Assembly: GCF_900105185.1 (NCBI RefSeq)
Contig: NZ_FNTJ01000001.1
Location: 1,437,501 to 1,501,500, forward strand
Source of the DNA: Pseudomonas saponiphila
GTDB lineage: Bacteria; Pseudomonadota; Gammaproteobacteria; Pseudomonadales; Pseudomonadaceae
Direction of reading: 5' to 3'
DNA: 64,000 nt
Shown here: positions 35,108 through 43,432 of the stretch, piece after piece
How the letters are laid out: the number at the start of each line of letters is the position of its first letter
How positions within the stretch are numbered: position 1 is the stretch's first letter
Notes under the pieces: generated by a model
The model's input: the letters and a program-made list of their open reading frames with translations, nothing else
Database searches by the model: none
Told to the model about the DNA's origin: nothing
Program-made: the position numbers and the translations under genes

Positions 35108-35296
35108 GCGCAAAGGCGCTCCGGGATCGACCGCCTCGGCTTGCGGGCGGCGAAAATCTCCGGGGCGCCTATCATGGCTAGGACAGCGGCGGCGCAGCAG
35201 CAGAGAAAACTGGACACTGTCCCGGGGTTTTTCTGAAAATATGCGTCAGCAGGTTCCTGTCACTGAACCTGCCGCCCTCCCGACTATCTGAAGACC

Positions 35297-35905
35297 ATGA
35301 CTATTTCCCGCAACTGGATCATCTGCGAGCACTGCGATTCGCTGTACGAATCCGTGCCGCTCGGCAAAGGCCAGGCCGCCCAATGCTCGCGCTGCGGTGC
35401 GCTGCTGGCCCGTGCCCGGCACCTGAGCGTGCAGCAGCTGTTCGCCTTGTCGATCACCGCCGGGTTGCTGTTCGTCTTCGCCAACCTGTTTCCGGTGATC
35501 AAGATCAGCCTCGAAGGCCTGAGCAACGAGGCGACCCTCTGGCAATCGGTGGAGGCCCTGGCCCAGGGCCGCATCAGCCTGATCGCGGCGATCACCGGGC
35601 TGACCATCATTCTCGCCCCGTGCCTGCAGATCATCCTGCTGTGCTGGGTGCTGGGCTTTGCCAACGTCGGCCGCGCGGCGCCGGGCTTCAAGGCCTGCAT
35701 GCGGGCCCTGGAACACCTGCGCCCCTGGAGCATGCTCGAGGTGTGCCTGCTGGGCATCCTGGTGGCCATCGTCAAGCTGGCGGGCATGCTCGATGTGCAC
35801 CCGGGGATGGGGCTGTGGGCCCTGGCGATGCTCACGGTGCTGATCATCCTGATTTCCGGCAAGGACATCCGCTACCTCTGGGATGACCTGGAGGGCCGCT
35901 ACTGA
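35297..35905 (+). CDS. pqiA: Paraquat-inducible protein A, first half-length protein
   Basis: The 202-residue membrane protein has an N-terminal zinc-ribbon-like pair (CEHC at about residues 11-14 and CSRC at 33-36) and about four membrane helices. It corresponds to one half of the E. coli PqiA/YebS protein of about 420 residues. In the Pqi system PqiA is the inner-membrane partner of the MCE protein PqiB in transport of lipids between membranes. Its TGA overlaps the next ATG (TGATG). Confidence 0.9.
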   Translation: MTISRNWIICEHCDSLYESVPLGKGQAAQCSRCGALLARARHLSVQQLFALSITAGLLFVFANLFPVIKISLEGLSNEATLWQSVEALAQGRISLIAAITGLTIILAPCLQIILLCWVLGFANVGRAAPGFKACMRALEHLRPWSMLEVCLLGILVAIVKLAGMLDVHPGMGLWALAMLTVLIILISGKDIRYLWDDLEGRY

Positions 35906-36519
35906 TGAGTGCGCCGCCCTACGCCCGGGATTACCAACTGATGCTGTGCCATACCTGCGGCCAGGTCTGCCAGGACTTCGAGCACCGCTGCCCGCGCTGC
36001 GATGCCGTGGTGCATGCGCGCAAGCCCAACAGCCTGGCGCGCACCTGGGCCTTTCTCCTGGCCAGCCTGATCTTCTACATCCCGGCCAACCTGCTGCCGG
36101 TGATGCACACCAGCATCTTTGGCAGCGCCAGTGAAAACACCATCATGAGCGGCGTGGTGGAGTTCTGGAAACATGGCTCTTGGGACATCGCCCTGCTGAT
36201 CTTCATTGCCAGCGTGGTGGTGCCCTGCAGCAAGTTCTTTGTCCTCGGCACGCTGCTGGTGACCTGCCAGCGCCGCAGCCTCTGGGCCCAGCGCGAGCGG
36301 GCCAAGCTGTACCGCTTCATCGAGCTGATCGGCTACTGGTCGATGCTCGACGTGCTGGTGGTGGCCCTGGTGGCGGCCCTGGTGCAGTTTCGAGCCCTGA
36401 GCTCCATCGATCCGCGCATGGGCATTCTGTTTTTTGGTTTGGTGGTGGTGCTGACGATGTTGGCGGCCATGAGTTTCGATCCCCGGCTTATCTGGGACGC
36501 AGAGGTTGAAGATGTCTGA
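35905..36519 (+). CDS. pqiA: Paraquat-inducible protein A, second half-length protein
   Basis: The 204-residue membrane protein has the same layout: a CHTC...CPRC zinc-ribbon-like pair (about residues 14-33) and four helices, with SIFGSASENTIMSGVVEFWK and WSMLDVLVVALVAALVQF. Together with the previous gene it makes up a split PqiA. It overlaps both neighbours (TGATG upstream, eight bases downstream), indicating a tightly coupled operon. Confidence 0.9.
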   Translation: MSAPPYARDYQLMLCHTCGQVCQDFEHRCPRCDAVVHARKPNSLARTWAFLLASLIFYIPANLLPVMHTSIFGSASENTIMSGVVEFWKHGSWDIALLIFIASVVVPCSKFFVLGTLLVTCQRRSLWAQRERAKLYRFIELIGYWSMLDVLVVALVAALVQFRALSSIDPRMGILFFGLVVVLTMLAAMSFDPRLIWDAEVEDV

Positions 36520-38203
36520 GCATCCAGGTTCCAACGCAGCAAATTCCCGGCCCGCGCCTGGTGCTCCGGCGCTGCGCACGCGGCGCTTCAATGTCTCGCT
36601 GGTGTGGCTGGTGCCGATCGTCGCGGCCCTGGTGGGGTTGTCGATGGTGGTGCACAAGTCGCTGTCGGCGGGGCCGGAAATCACCATCAGCTTCCAGACC
36701 GCCGAGGGCCTTGAGGCCAACAAGACCCAGGTCAAGTACAAGAACGTGGTGATCGGCAAGGTGACCGCCATTGCCTTGAGCGACGACCGCAAGAAGGTGC
36801 TGGCCAAGGTCGAGCTGGATCAGTCCGCCGAACCCTTTACCGCCGACGACTCGATGTTCTGGGTGGTGCGCCCGCGGATCGGCGCCAATGGCGTTTCCGG
36901 GGTTGATACCCTGCTGTCCGGGGCCTTTATCGGTGCCGACGCCGGCCGCTCGGAAAAACGCAAGGATAGCTTCAAGGGCCTGGAGACCCCGCCGCCCATC
37001 ACCTATGGGCAGAAGGGCAAGCGCTTCACCCTGCACACCGATGACCTGGGCTCGCTGGATATCGGTTCGCCGGTCTACTACCGGCGCATCGAAGTGGGGC
37101 AGGTGGTGTCCTACCAGTTGGCCAACAGCGGCAAGGGAGTGGACGTGAAGATCTTCGTCAACGCGCCCAACGACAAGTACGTCACCACCGACACTCGCTT
37201 CTGGAACGCCAGCGGCGTCGACGTGACCCTCGGCGCCAACGGCCTGAAGGTCAACACCGAGTCGGTGTCGTCGATCCTCGCCGGCGGCATTGCCTTCGTC
37301 GAGCCCAAGTACAGCCCCAATGCCCAGCCGGCCGAGGAGAATGCCGAGTACACCCTGTTCGGCGACCAGGACACCGCCCTGGCCCCGCCGGACGGCGCGC
37401 CCTATTACATTCGCATGCGTTTCGACCAGGCCCTGCGCGGGTTGTCGCTGAATGCCCCGGTGGAGTTCCTCGGGGTGAACATCGGCAAGGTGGTGTCCAT
37501 GGACCTGGACTACGACGAGCAGCGCAAGTATTTCCCGACCCTGGTCGGCGCGGTGATCTATCCCGACCGCCTGGGCAAGGCCCACGAAAAACTGCTGAAG
37601 CAGGCCGGTGGCGAGGACGATGCGCGCTCGGCCAAGCTGATTGGCGCCTTCGTCAAGAACGGCCTGCGGGCCCAGCCCCGCAGCGGCAACCTGCTGACCG
37701 GGCAGCTGTACATCTCCCTGGACTTTGTCGCCAATGCCAAGCCGGTGGCTTTCGACGCCGCGGCACGACCGCTGGAGATCCCCACCGTGCCGGGCAGCAT
37801 GGACAAGTTGCAGGAGCAATTGCAGGCGGTGGTGGACAAGATCAGCAAGCTGCCGATCGATTCGATTGCCGCTAACCTCAACGGCAGCCTGGTGGAAATG
37901 CAGAAGACCCTGAAGCAGGTCAACGGCGAAGTGCTGCCGCAGATGCGCGACACCCTGGAGCAATCGAAGAAGACCCTGGCCAGCGCCAACGAGAGTTTCT
38001 CCGAGGACTCGCCACAACGGCAGAAGCTTAGCCAGGCCATGGAAGAAGTGCAGCGCACCGCGCGTTCGGTGCGGGTGCTCAGCGACTTCCTCGGGCGTCA
38101 TCCGGAGGCGCTGATCCGCGGGCGCCTCAAAGACAACCAACCGGATGCCTACCAGTCGCCATCCTCCTCTGTTCGCGAATCCGTACCGGAAGCTCAGCCA
38201 TGA
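36512..38203 (+). CDS. pqiB: MCE-domain protein PqiB
   Basis: The 563-residue product has one N-terminal membrane anchor (about residues 29-48, VSLVWLVPIVAALVGLSMVV) followed by three MCE/MlaD domains (roughly 55-150, 170-280 and 300-410) and a C-terminal coiled coil. E. coli PqiB forms a hexameric tube spanning the periplasm, and the domain count fits. ATG 36512 is used, behind AGAGGTTGAAG; a TTG six bases earlier was rejected. It overlaps pqiC by four bases. Confidence 0.93.
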   Translation: MSEHPGSNAANSRPAPGAPALRTRRFNVSLVWLVPIVAALVGLSMVVHKSLSAGPEITISFQTAEGLEANKTQVKYKNVVIGKVTAIALSDDRKKVLAKVELDQSAEPFTADDSMFWVVRPRIGANGVSGVDTLLSGAFIGADAGRSEKRKDSFKGLETPPPITYGQKGKRFTLHTDDLGSLDIGSPVYYRRIEVGQVVSYQLANSGKGVDVKIFVNAPNDKYVTTDTRFWNASGVDVTLGANGLKVNTESVSSILAGGIAFVEPKYSPNAQPAEENAEYTLFGDQDTALAPPDGAPYYIRMRFDQALRGLSLNAPVEFLGVNIGKVVSMDLDYDEQRKYFPTLVGAVIYPDRLGKAHEKLLKQAGGEDDARSAKLIGAFVKNGLRAQPRSGNLLTGQLYISLDFVANAKPVAFDAAARPLEIPTVPGSMDKLQEQLQAVVDKISKLPIDSIAANLNGSLVEMQKTLKQVNGEVLPQMRDTLEQSKKTLASANESFSEDSPQRQKLSQAMEEVQRTARSVRVLSDFLGRHPEALIRGRLKDNQPDAYQSPSSSVRESVPEAQP

Positions 38204-38784
38204 AAACCCGTGCCCTGTTGCTCTGCCTGACCCTGGGGCTGGCCGCCTGCAGTTCCGCGCCCACCCGCTACTACACCTTGCTGCCGCCGGTGCCCGAGGG
38301 CAGCGCTGCGGCGCGCACCGGCAATCTGCAGTTCGAGATGTCCACGGTGCGCATTCCGGTGCAGGTGGACCAGCCGCAACTGGTGGTGCGCCAGGACAGC
38401 GGCAGCCTGGCGATCCTCGAAACCCAGCGCTGGAGCGCGCCGCTGGTGGACGAATTCCACGATGCGCTGGCCAGCCAGATGGAGCAGAAACTCGGCACCC
38501 GCAACCTTGAAGGGCTGCCCAAGCAGCCCGGGCGGCCGGTGCTGTCGTTGCAGACCGATGTGCGGCGTTTCGAATCCCTGCCCGGACGTTATGCATTGAT
38601 CGATGTGGTCTGGAGCCTGCGTCAACGGGGCGAGGGCGGCCCGGCCCGCCACCTGACCTGCAGCAGCCAGATCCGTCAGCCGGCGGGTATCGAACTGAGC
38701 AGCCTGGTCCAGGCCCATCAGCAGGCCATCGCCCAGTTGGCCGGGCAGATCGCCGCCGCCGCGCAGCGCTGGACCTGCCCCTGA
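38200..38784 (+). CDS. pqiC: Lipoprotein PqiC (ABC-type transport auxiliary, DUF330)
   Basis: The 194-residue lipoprotein has a signal peptide ending in the lipobox LAAC with C17 as the lipidated residue. The mature part begins SSAPTRYYTLLPP, the classic DUF330/PqiC opening. It is expected to sit on the inner face of the outer membrane and dock the PqiB tube. ATGA overlap with pqiB. A REPIN-like repeat follows. Confidence 0.93.
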   Translation: MKTRALLLCLTLGLAACSSAPTRYYTLLPPVPEGSAAARTGNLQFEMSTVRIPVQVDQPQLVVRQDSGSLAILETQRWSAPLVDEFHDALASQMEQKLGTRNLEGLPKQPGRPVLSLQTDVRRFESLPGRYALIDVVWSLRQRGEGGPARHLTCSSQIRQPAGIELSSLVQAHQQAIAQLAGQIAAAAQRWTCP

Positions 38785-38793
38785 ATCAGCCCT

Positions 38794-38943
38794 GTAGCCG
38801 CTGCCGCAGGCGGCGAACGGCTTAGGCGGCATTGCGACGCAGCAGACGCAAGAATCCTGAGGCCGCTGCTGGTTTGGCAGGCGATCGCCAGGCAAGGCCC
38901 TGTGGGCCTTTTCGCAGCCTCGCCGGGGCTCGGCAGCGGCTAC
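38794..38943. repeat. REPIN-like element (two inverted REP ends)
   Basis: GTAGCCGCTGCCG (38794-38806) and its exact complement CGGCAGCGGCTAC (38931-38943) bound a 150-bp non-coding segment that is itself rich in inverted repeats (for example CAAGGCCCTGTGGGCCTT). It fills the gap between convergent pqiC and the LysR gene. REP pairs of this type are spread by RAYT transposases; none is in this window. Confidence 0.72.
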
Positions 38944-38951
38944 GAGGGGGC

Positions 38952-39869
38952 TCAGCGTCGCGCCAGGTGTTGCTGGGGCGCGAGGAAGGCGTCGTGGAAG
39001 TAGGCACGCAAGGCCTGCATCGCCGGGGTGAAGGTGCGTTCGCGATGCCAGGCCAGCCCCACGCTCATCGGCGTGACCGCGTCGCTCAGGCTCAGGGTCT
39101 CGATGCGCTTGCCCTCCAGGGACCAGGGCCGGTGCACCAGGTCGGAAAGAATCGCCACGCCGCTGCCGTTGGCCACCATGCTGCGCACCGCTTCCACCGA
39201 GCTGGTGCGCACCCGCACGTTGGGCTGCTGGCCGGCCTGTTCCCAATAGCGCATGGCGCTCTGTTCGGCTTCGTCGACGGTGAGCAGGATGAACGGCTCA
39301 GCGGCCACGTCCGCCAGGCTGATGCTGGTGCGCTCGCACAGCGGATGGTGGGCCGGCAGCCATAGCCGGCGCTCGGAGTTGAACAGGGTCTGCGAGACGA
39401 TGTCCGGGTGGGTCAGGTTGGCGGTGAGCACCACCGCCATGTCGAAGCGGCCTTCCAGCAAGCCTTGTTCGATGGCCTGGCGTTCCTGTTCATGCAGCTC
39501 GATGGTGACGTCCGGGTGCCAGTGTTCCAGGCGCTGCAGGTGGTGCGGCAGGAAGTAGCCGATCACCGTGTAGCTGGCCGCCAGGTGCAGCACGCCGCTG
39601 GCCCGGTAGTCCGGCAACGGGCTGTTCAGGGCATCCTCGACGCTGCGCAGGATCACGTAGGCGCGGTTGAGAAAGTGCCGCCCGGCATCGGTCAGGTTCA
39701 TGCCCTGGGCCGAGCGCACGAACAACTGCACCGCGAGCATGGCCTCCAGTTCCTTGATCGCCGTGGTCACCGCCGACTGCGAGATATTCAAGTGAATCGC
39801 CGCCTGGGAGATCTGCCCGATCTCGGCCGTGGCCACGAAATAGCGCACCTGGCGCAAGGTCAACGACAT
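38952..39869 (-). CDS. LysR-family regulator of the pxp/biotin-carboxylase operon
   Basis: The 305-residue product has the N-terminus MSLTLRQVRYFVATAEIGQI, then SQAAIHLNISQSAVTTAIKE, and a LysR effector domain. It is divergent from the six-gene pxp operon, with a perfect palindrome in between, so it is the likely regulator. GAGGGGAATGGGTC precedes the ATG. A REP element lies immediately upstream of its start. Confidence 0.9.
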   Translation of the reverse strand: MSLTLRQVRYFVATAEIGQISQAAIHLNISQSAVTTAIKELEAMLAVQLFVRSAQGMNLTDAGRHFLNRAYVILRSVEDALNSPLPDYRASGVLHLAASYTVIGYFLPHHLQRLEHWHPDVTIELHEQERQAIEQGLLEGRFDMAVVLTANLTHPDIVSQTLFNSERRLWLPAHHPLCERTSISLADVAAEPFILLTVDEAEQSAMRYWEQAGQQPNVRVRTSSVEAVRSMVANGSGVAILSDLVHRPWSLEGKRIETLSLSDAVTPMSVGLAWHRERTFTPAMQALRAYFHDAFLAPQQHLARR

Positions 39870-39887
39870 GACCCATTCCCCTCTTGT

Positions 39888-39914
39888 CCTGTAGGAGCCG
39901 GCTTGCCGGCGAAA
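39888..39914. repeat. REP element, GTAGGAGC family
   Basis: CCTGTAGGAGCCGGCTTGCCGGCGAAA, same type as 18235 and 47643, with GCCGGC palindromic arms. It is placed between the LysR start and the operator palindrome. Confidence 0.82.
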
Positions 39915-39980
39915 GCGATGGTGCGAACGCCGCTGCCGCCAAATCCGGCATTGCTCTTTAGCTTTATCTGTTTTTCAGAA

Positions 39981-40006
39981 GAAGATCTATCTGATAATAG
40001 ATCTTC
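39981..40006. promoter_or_regulatory. Perfect palindrome, probable LysR operator for the pxp operon
   Basis: GAAGATCTAT-CTGATA-ATAGATCTTC: 10-bp perfect arms and a 6-bp spacer, in the AT-rich centre of the divergent LysR/pxpA region, 63 bp before pxpA. No other palindrome of this quality is present in the gap. Confidence 0.7.
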
Positions 40007-40068
40007 CCAAGGGGTCAAGGCCGCTCTAATTTCCGTTGCACGAAGTCACGAGAGTTGGAGCAACAGTG

Positions 40069-40827
40069 ATGCAGGCAGTGGATTTCAATTCGGACATGGG
40101 CGAGAGCTTCGGCCCCTGGACCATCGGCGATGGTGTCGACGACCAACTGATGGGCTTCATCAGCTCGGCCAACATCGCCACCGGCTTTCATGCTGGTGAC
40201 CCCGGCACCATGCGCCGCACCATCGAGCAGGCCAAGCGCCGGGGCGTAGCCATCGGTGCGCACCCGGGGTTTCGCGACCTGGTGGGTTTCGGGCGCCGGC
40301 ATATCAATGCCCCGGCCCAGGAACTGGTGGACGACATGCTCTATCAGCTAGGCGCCCTGCGTGAACTGGCCCGGGTACAAGGCGTGAAGCTGCAACACAT
40401 CAAGCCCCACGGCGCGCTCTACATGCACCTGGCCCGGGACGAAGAAGCGGCGCGACTGCTGGTGGCAAACCTGCGCCTGCTGGAGCCCGAGCTGCTGCTG
40501 TATTGCATGCCCAATTCGGTGATCTGGCAGGTGGCCCGGGAACTGGGCCAGCCGGTGATCCGCGAGTTCTACGCCGACCGCGACTACGACCTCAGCGGCT
40601 CCATCGTGTTTACCCGCAACGTCAGGGCCCTGGACCCGGGCGTCGTGGCGGCCAAGGTGCTGCGCGCCTGCCAGACCGGCCTGGTGCGCACCGTTGAAGG
40701 CGAGGATCTGCACATCGAATTCGATTCCATCTGCCTACACAGCGACACCCCCGGTGCCCTGGACCTGGTCGAGGCCACCCGTACCGCGCTGGACCAGGCC
40801 GGCATCGAGGTGCGCGCACCGCGCTGA
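40069..40827 (+). CDS. pxpA: LamB/YcsF-family protein, 5-oxoprolinase subunit A
   Basis: The 252-residue product has the family signature [14 protein letters not shown] (about residues 4-17), [23 protein letters not shown] and [11 protein letters not shown]. PxpA, with PxpB and PxpC, hydrolyses 5-oxoproline in an ATP-dependent reaction. Here it heads an operon that also contains a biotin carrier and biotin carboxylase, so the substrate may differ. ATG 40069 follows TTGGAGCAACAGTG. It is followed by a 109-bp gap before the carrier gene. Confidence 0.92.
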   Translation: MQAVDFNSDMGESFGPWTIGDGVDDQLMGFISSANIATGFHAGDPGTMRRTIEQAKRRGVAIGAHPGFRDLVGFGRRHINAPAQELVDDMLYQLGALRELARVQGVKLQHIKPHGALYMHLARDEEAARLLVANLRLLEPELLLYCMPNSVIWQVARELGQPVIREFYADRDYDLSGSIVFTRNVRALDPGVVAAKVLRACQTGLVRTVEGEDLHIEFDSICLHSDTPGALDLVEATRTALDQAGIEVRAPR

Positions 40828-40936
40828 GCCCATCGACGCCAATCACATCGACCAGAAGCACCGCGCACAGACGCGGGCCTCACCCGGGTTTTGAATTTTT
40901 GCCTGCCTTTCTACAACTATTCCAAGAGGAACAGAC

Positions 40937-41179
40937 ATGGCCGAACACAGTGTTATCACCCCTTTGCCGGGCACCTTCTATCGCAAGGCCACCCCCGATT
41001 CGGCGCCTTTTGTCGAGGTCGGCGATGTCGTCAGCGCCGATACCGTGATCGGCCTGATCGAAGTCATGAAGCAGTTCTCCGAACTGACCGCCGGGAGCGC
41101 GGGTCAGGTCAGCGCCTTTGCCGTGGAAGATGGCGATCCGGTGGAACCGGGTCAGGTCGTCGCGACGCTCAAGCAGTGA
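40937..41179 (+). CDS. Stand-alone biotin carboxyl carrier (biotinyl-lipoyl) protein
   Basis: The 80-residue product is a single biotinyl domain: ITPLPGTFYRK at the start and IEVMKQFSELTAG around K45, the predicted biotinylated lysine. It lacks the long N-terminal region of the fatty-acid-synthesis carrier AccB, so it is a dedicated carrier for the adjacent carboxylase. AAGAGGAACAGAC precedes the ATG. It lies 10 bp before the biotin carboxylase gene. Confidence 0.92.
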   Translation: MAEHSVITPLPGTFYRKATPDSAPFVEVGDVVSADTVIGLIEVMKQFSELTAGSAGQVSAFAVEDGDPVEPGQVVATLKQ

Positions 41180-41189
41180 GGGCCGGGGC

Positions 41190-42563
41190 ATGACTCAAGC
41201 GATCAACAAGTTGCTGGTGGCCAACCGCGGCGAGATCGCCGTGCGTATCATTCGCGCGGCCAAGGCCCTGGGCATTCCCACGGTGGCCGCGTGCAGCGAG
41301 GCGGATGCCGATTCCATGGCCGCGCGCCTGGCCGATGAAGTGCAGATCATCGGCCCGGCCCGGGCCGACAAGAGCTACCTGAATGTCCAGGCCCTGCTCG
41401 GCGCCTTGCAGGCCAGCGGTGCCAATGCGGTGCACCCGGGCTATGGCTTTCTTTCCGAGAACGCCGGTTTCGCCGAGGCGGTGGTCGAGGCGGGGGCGAT
41501 TTTCGTCGGGCCCAGCGCCGAAACCATCCGCCGCATGGGGGACAAGGCCGAAGCCCGGCGCACCGCCCAGGCGGCCGGGGTGCCGGTGGTACCGGGTTCC
41601 GCGGGCGAACTCTTCGACCTGGAGGCCGCGCTCAAGGCTGCCGAAGGCGTGGGCTTTCCGCTGTTGATCAAGGCCAGCGCCGGTGGCGGCGGGCGCGGGA
41701 TCCGCCTGGCCCAGGACGCGGCGCAACTGGCCGAGGAATTCCCCCGGGCGCAACGCGAAGCCCAGACCGCGTTCGGCAATGGCGCGGTGTACCTGGAGCG
41801 TTTCATTGGCCGTGCGCGGCACATCGAAGTCCAGGTGTTGGGCGATGGCCAGCACGCGGTGCACCTGTTCGAGCGCGAGTGCTCGCTGCAACGGCGGCGG
41901 CAGAAGATCTTCGAGGAAGCGCCGTCGCCGGTGCTCAGCGCCGCCCAGCGTGAGCAGTTGTGCAGCAGCGCCGTGCGCCTGACCCAAGCCCTGGGTTACC
42001 AGGGCGCCGGCACCCTGGAATACCTGTATGACGACAGCACCGGCGAGTTCTTCTTCATCGAGATGAACACGCGGATCCAGGTCGAGCACCCCATCAGCGA
42101 GCTGATCACTGGTATCGATCTGGTCCAGGCCATGTTGAGGATTGCCGGGGGCGAGCCCCTGGGGTTGCGTCAGAGCGATATCCAACTCAACGGCGCGGCC
42201 TTGCAGATGCGCCTGAATGCCGAAGACCCGGCGCGGGATTTCTTCCCCAGTCCGGGCCAGGTCGAGCAACTGATCTGGCCGCAGGGGCCGGGGGTGCGGG
42301 TCGATAGCCATCTTTACCCGGGCTATGCTGTGCCGCCTTATTACGACTCGCTGCTGGCCAAGCTGATCGTTCACGGGCGTGACCGGGGCGAGGCCCTGGC
42401 CCGGGCACGGCAGGCGCTGGAGCAGACCACCTTGACCGGCATGGCCAGCACCTTGTCGCTGCACCGTGAACTGCTGGCCGAACCCTGGTTGCAGCAGGCC
42501 GATTTTCACACGGGAACCCTGGAAACCTGGCTGGCCGCGCGCCGCGCCGGAGGTGTCGCATGA
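41190..42563 (+). CDS. Biotin carboxylase (AccC-like) of the pxp operon
   Basis: The 457-residue biotin carboxylase begins KLLVANRGEIAVRIIRAAKA, with the ATP-grasp loop KASAGGGGRGIR (about residues 159-170), HIEVQVLGD, ECSLQRRRQKIFEEAPSP and EMNTRIQVEHPISELITGID. It carboxylates biotin on the carrier protein using ATP and bicarbonate. It is not next to accB, so it is a paralogue dedicated to this operon. ATG 41190 follows GGGCCGGGGC. It overlaps the next gene by four bases. Confidence 0.93.
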   Translation: MTQAINKLLVANRGEIAVRIIRAAKALGIPTVAACSEADADSMAARLADEVQIIGPARADKSYLNVQALLGALQASGANAVHPGYGFLSENAGFAEAVVEAGAIFVGPSAETIRRMGDKAEARRTAQAAGVPVVPGSAGELFDLEAALKAAEGVGFPLLIKASAGGGGRGIRLAQDAAQLAEEFPRAQREAQTAFGNGAVYLERFIGRARHIEVQVLGDGQHAVHLFERECSLQRRRQKIFEEAPSPVLSAAQREQLCSSAVRLTQALGYQGAGTLEYLYDDSTGEFFFIEMNTRIQVEHPISELITGIDLVQAMLRIAGGEPLGLRQSDIQLNGAALQMRLNAEDPARDFFPSPGQVEQLIWPQGPGVRVDSHLYPGYAVPPYYDSLLAKLIVHGRDRGEALARARQALEQTTLTGMASTLSLHRELLAEPWLQQADFHTGTLETWLAARRAGGVA

Positions 42564-43432
42564 ACCAGCCGATCCGCTACAGCTTTGGTGCCGACGAGCA
42601 CCTGTTCGCCGAAGTCAGCGACAGCATGTCCCTGGAAGCCTTCTTCAAGGGCATGGCGGTGACCCGCGCCGTGCAGCGCCTGGAGTTGGATGGGGTGTTG
42701 GATGTGTGCCTGGCCAACGCCTCGTTCCAGATCCGTTTCGACCCGGATCGCATCGCTCCGCAGGCCCTGCTGGAGGCGGTGCAGCAGGCCGAGGCCGGGG
42801 CCGTGGCCGAGCGCAGCCTGCACACGCGGATCATCGAGATCCCGGTGCTGTACAACGACCCCTGGACCCATGAAACCCTGATGCGCTTTCGCGACCGGCA
42901 CCAGGACCCCAGCGCCACCGACCTTGAATACGCGGCGCGGATCAATGGGCTGGCGGACGTCCAGGCCTTCATTGCCGCCCACAGCGGCGCGCCCTGGTTC
43001 GTCTCCATGGTGGGCTTCGTCGCCGGGCTGCCGTTCATGTTCCAGATGGTCGAGCGCCAGCGGCAGTTGCAGGTGCCCAAGTACCTGCGGCCACGCACCG
43101 ATACGCCAAGGCTGACCCTGGGTCACGGCGGCTGCTTCGGCTGCATCTACTCGGTGCGCGGCGCCGGTGGCTACCAGATGTTCGGCGTCACTCCGGCGCC
43201 GATCTACGACCCGCAGCAGCAACTGGCTTACCTCAAGGCGCACATGGTGTTCTTCCGCCCGGGGGACATCGTGCAGTTCAAGCCCATCGACCGCGAGGCC
43301 TATGACCTGGCGGTGGCCGAGGTCGAGGCCGGGCGCTTCGACCTGCGCATCCGCGAGGTGGAGTTTTCCCTGGATGCCTTTCTCGCCGACCCGGTCGGCT
43401 ATCCCAAATCGCTGCAGGAGGTGCTGGCATGA
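42560..43432 (+). CDS. pxpB: Carboxyltransferase domain subunit 1 / PxpB (AHS1, KipI-like)
   Basis: The 290-residue product is longer than the usual 220-240 of KipI/PxpB. It has FADEHLFAEVSD-type and PWFVSMVGFVAGLPFMFQM regions. Its C-terminal part (GAGGYQMFGVTPAPIYDP, FFRPGDIVQFKPIDREAYDL and RFDLRIREVEFSLDAFL) resembles the AHS1 region of urea carboxylase more than PxpB (GGYQxxGxT rather than GGWQxIGRT). Inference: a carboxyltransferase half working with the carrier and biotin carboxylase. ATGA overlaps on both sides. Confidence 0.85.
   Translation: MNQPIRYSFGADEHLFAEVSDSMSLEAFFKGMAVTRAVQRLELDGVLDVCLANASFQIRFDPDRIAPQALLEAVQQAEAGAVAERSLHTRIIEIPVLYNDPWTHETLMRFRDRHQDPSATDLEYAARINGLADVQAFIAAHSGAPWFVSMVGFVAGLPFMFQMVERQRQLQVPKYLRPRTDTPRLTLGHGGCFGCIYSVRGAGGYQMFGVTPAPIYDPQQQLAYLKAHMVFFRPGDIVQFKPIDREAYDLAVAEVEAGRFDLRIREVEFSLDAFLADPVGYPKSLQEVLA

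Noticed and set aside
35173..35235. 20-codon ORF upstream of pqiA
   Set aside because: No ribosome site and no feature of a leader peptide; more likely part of the promoter region.
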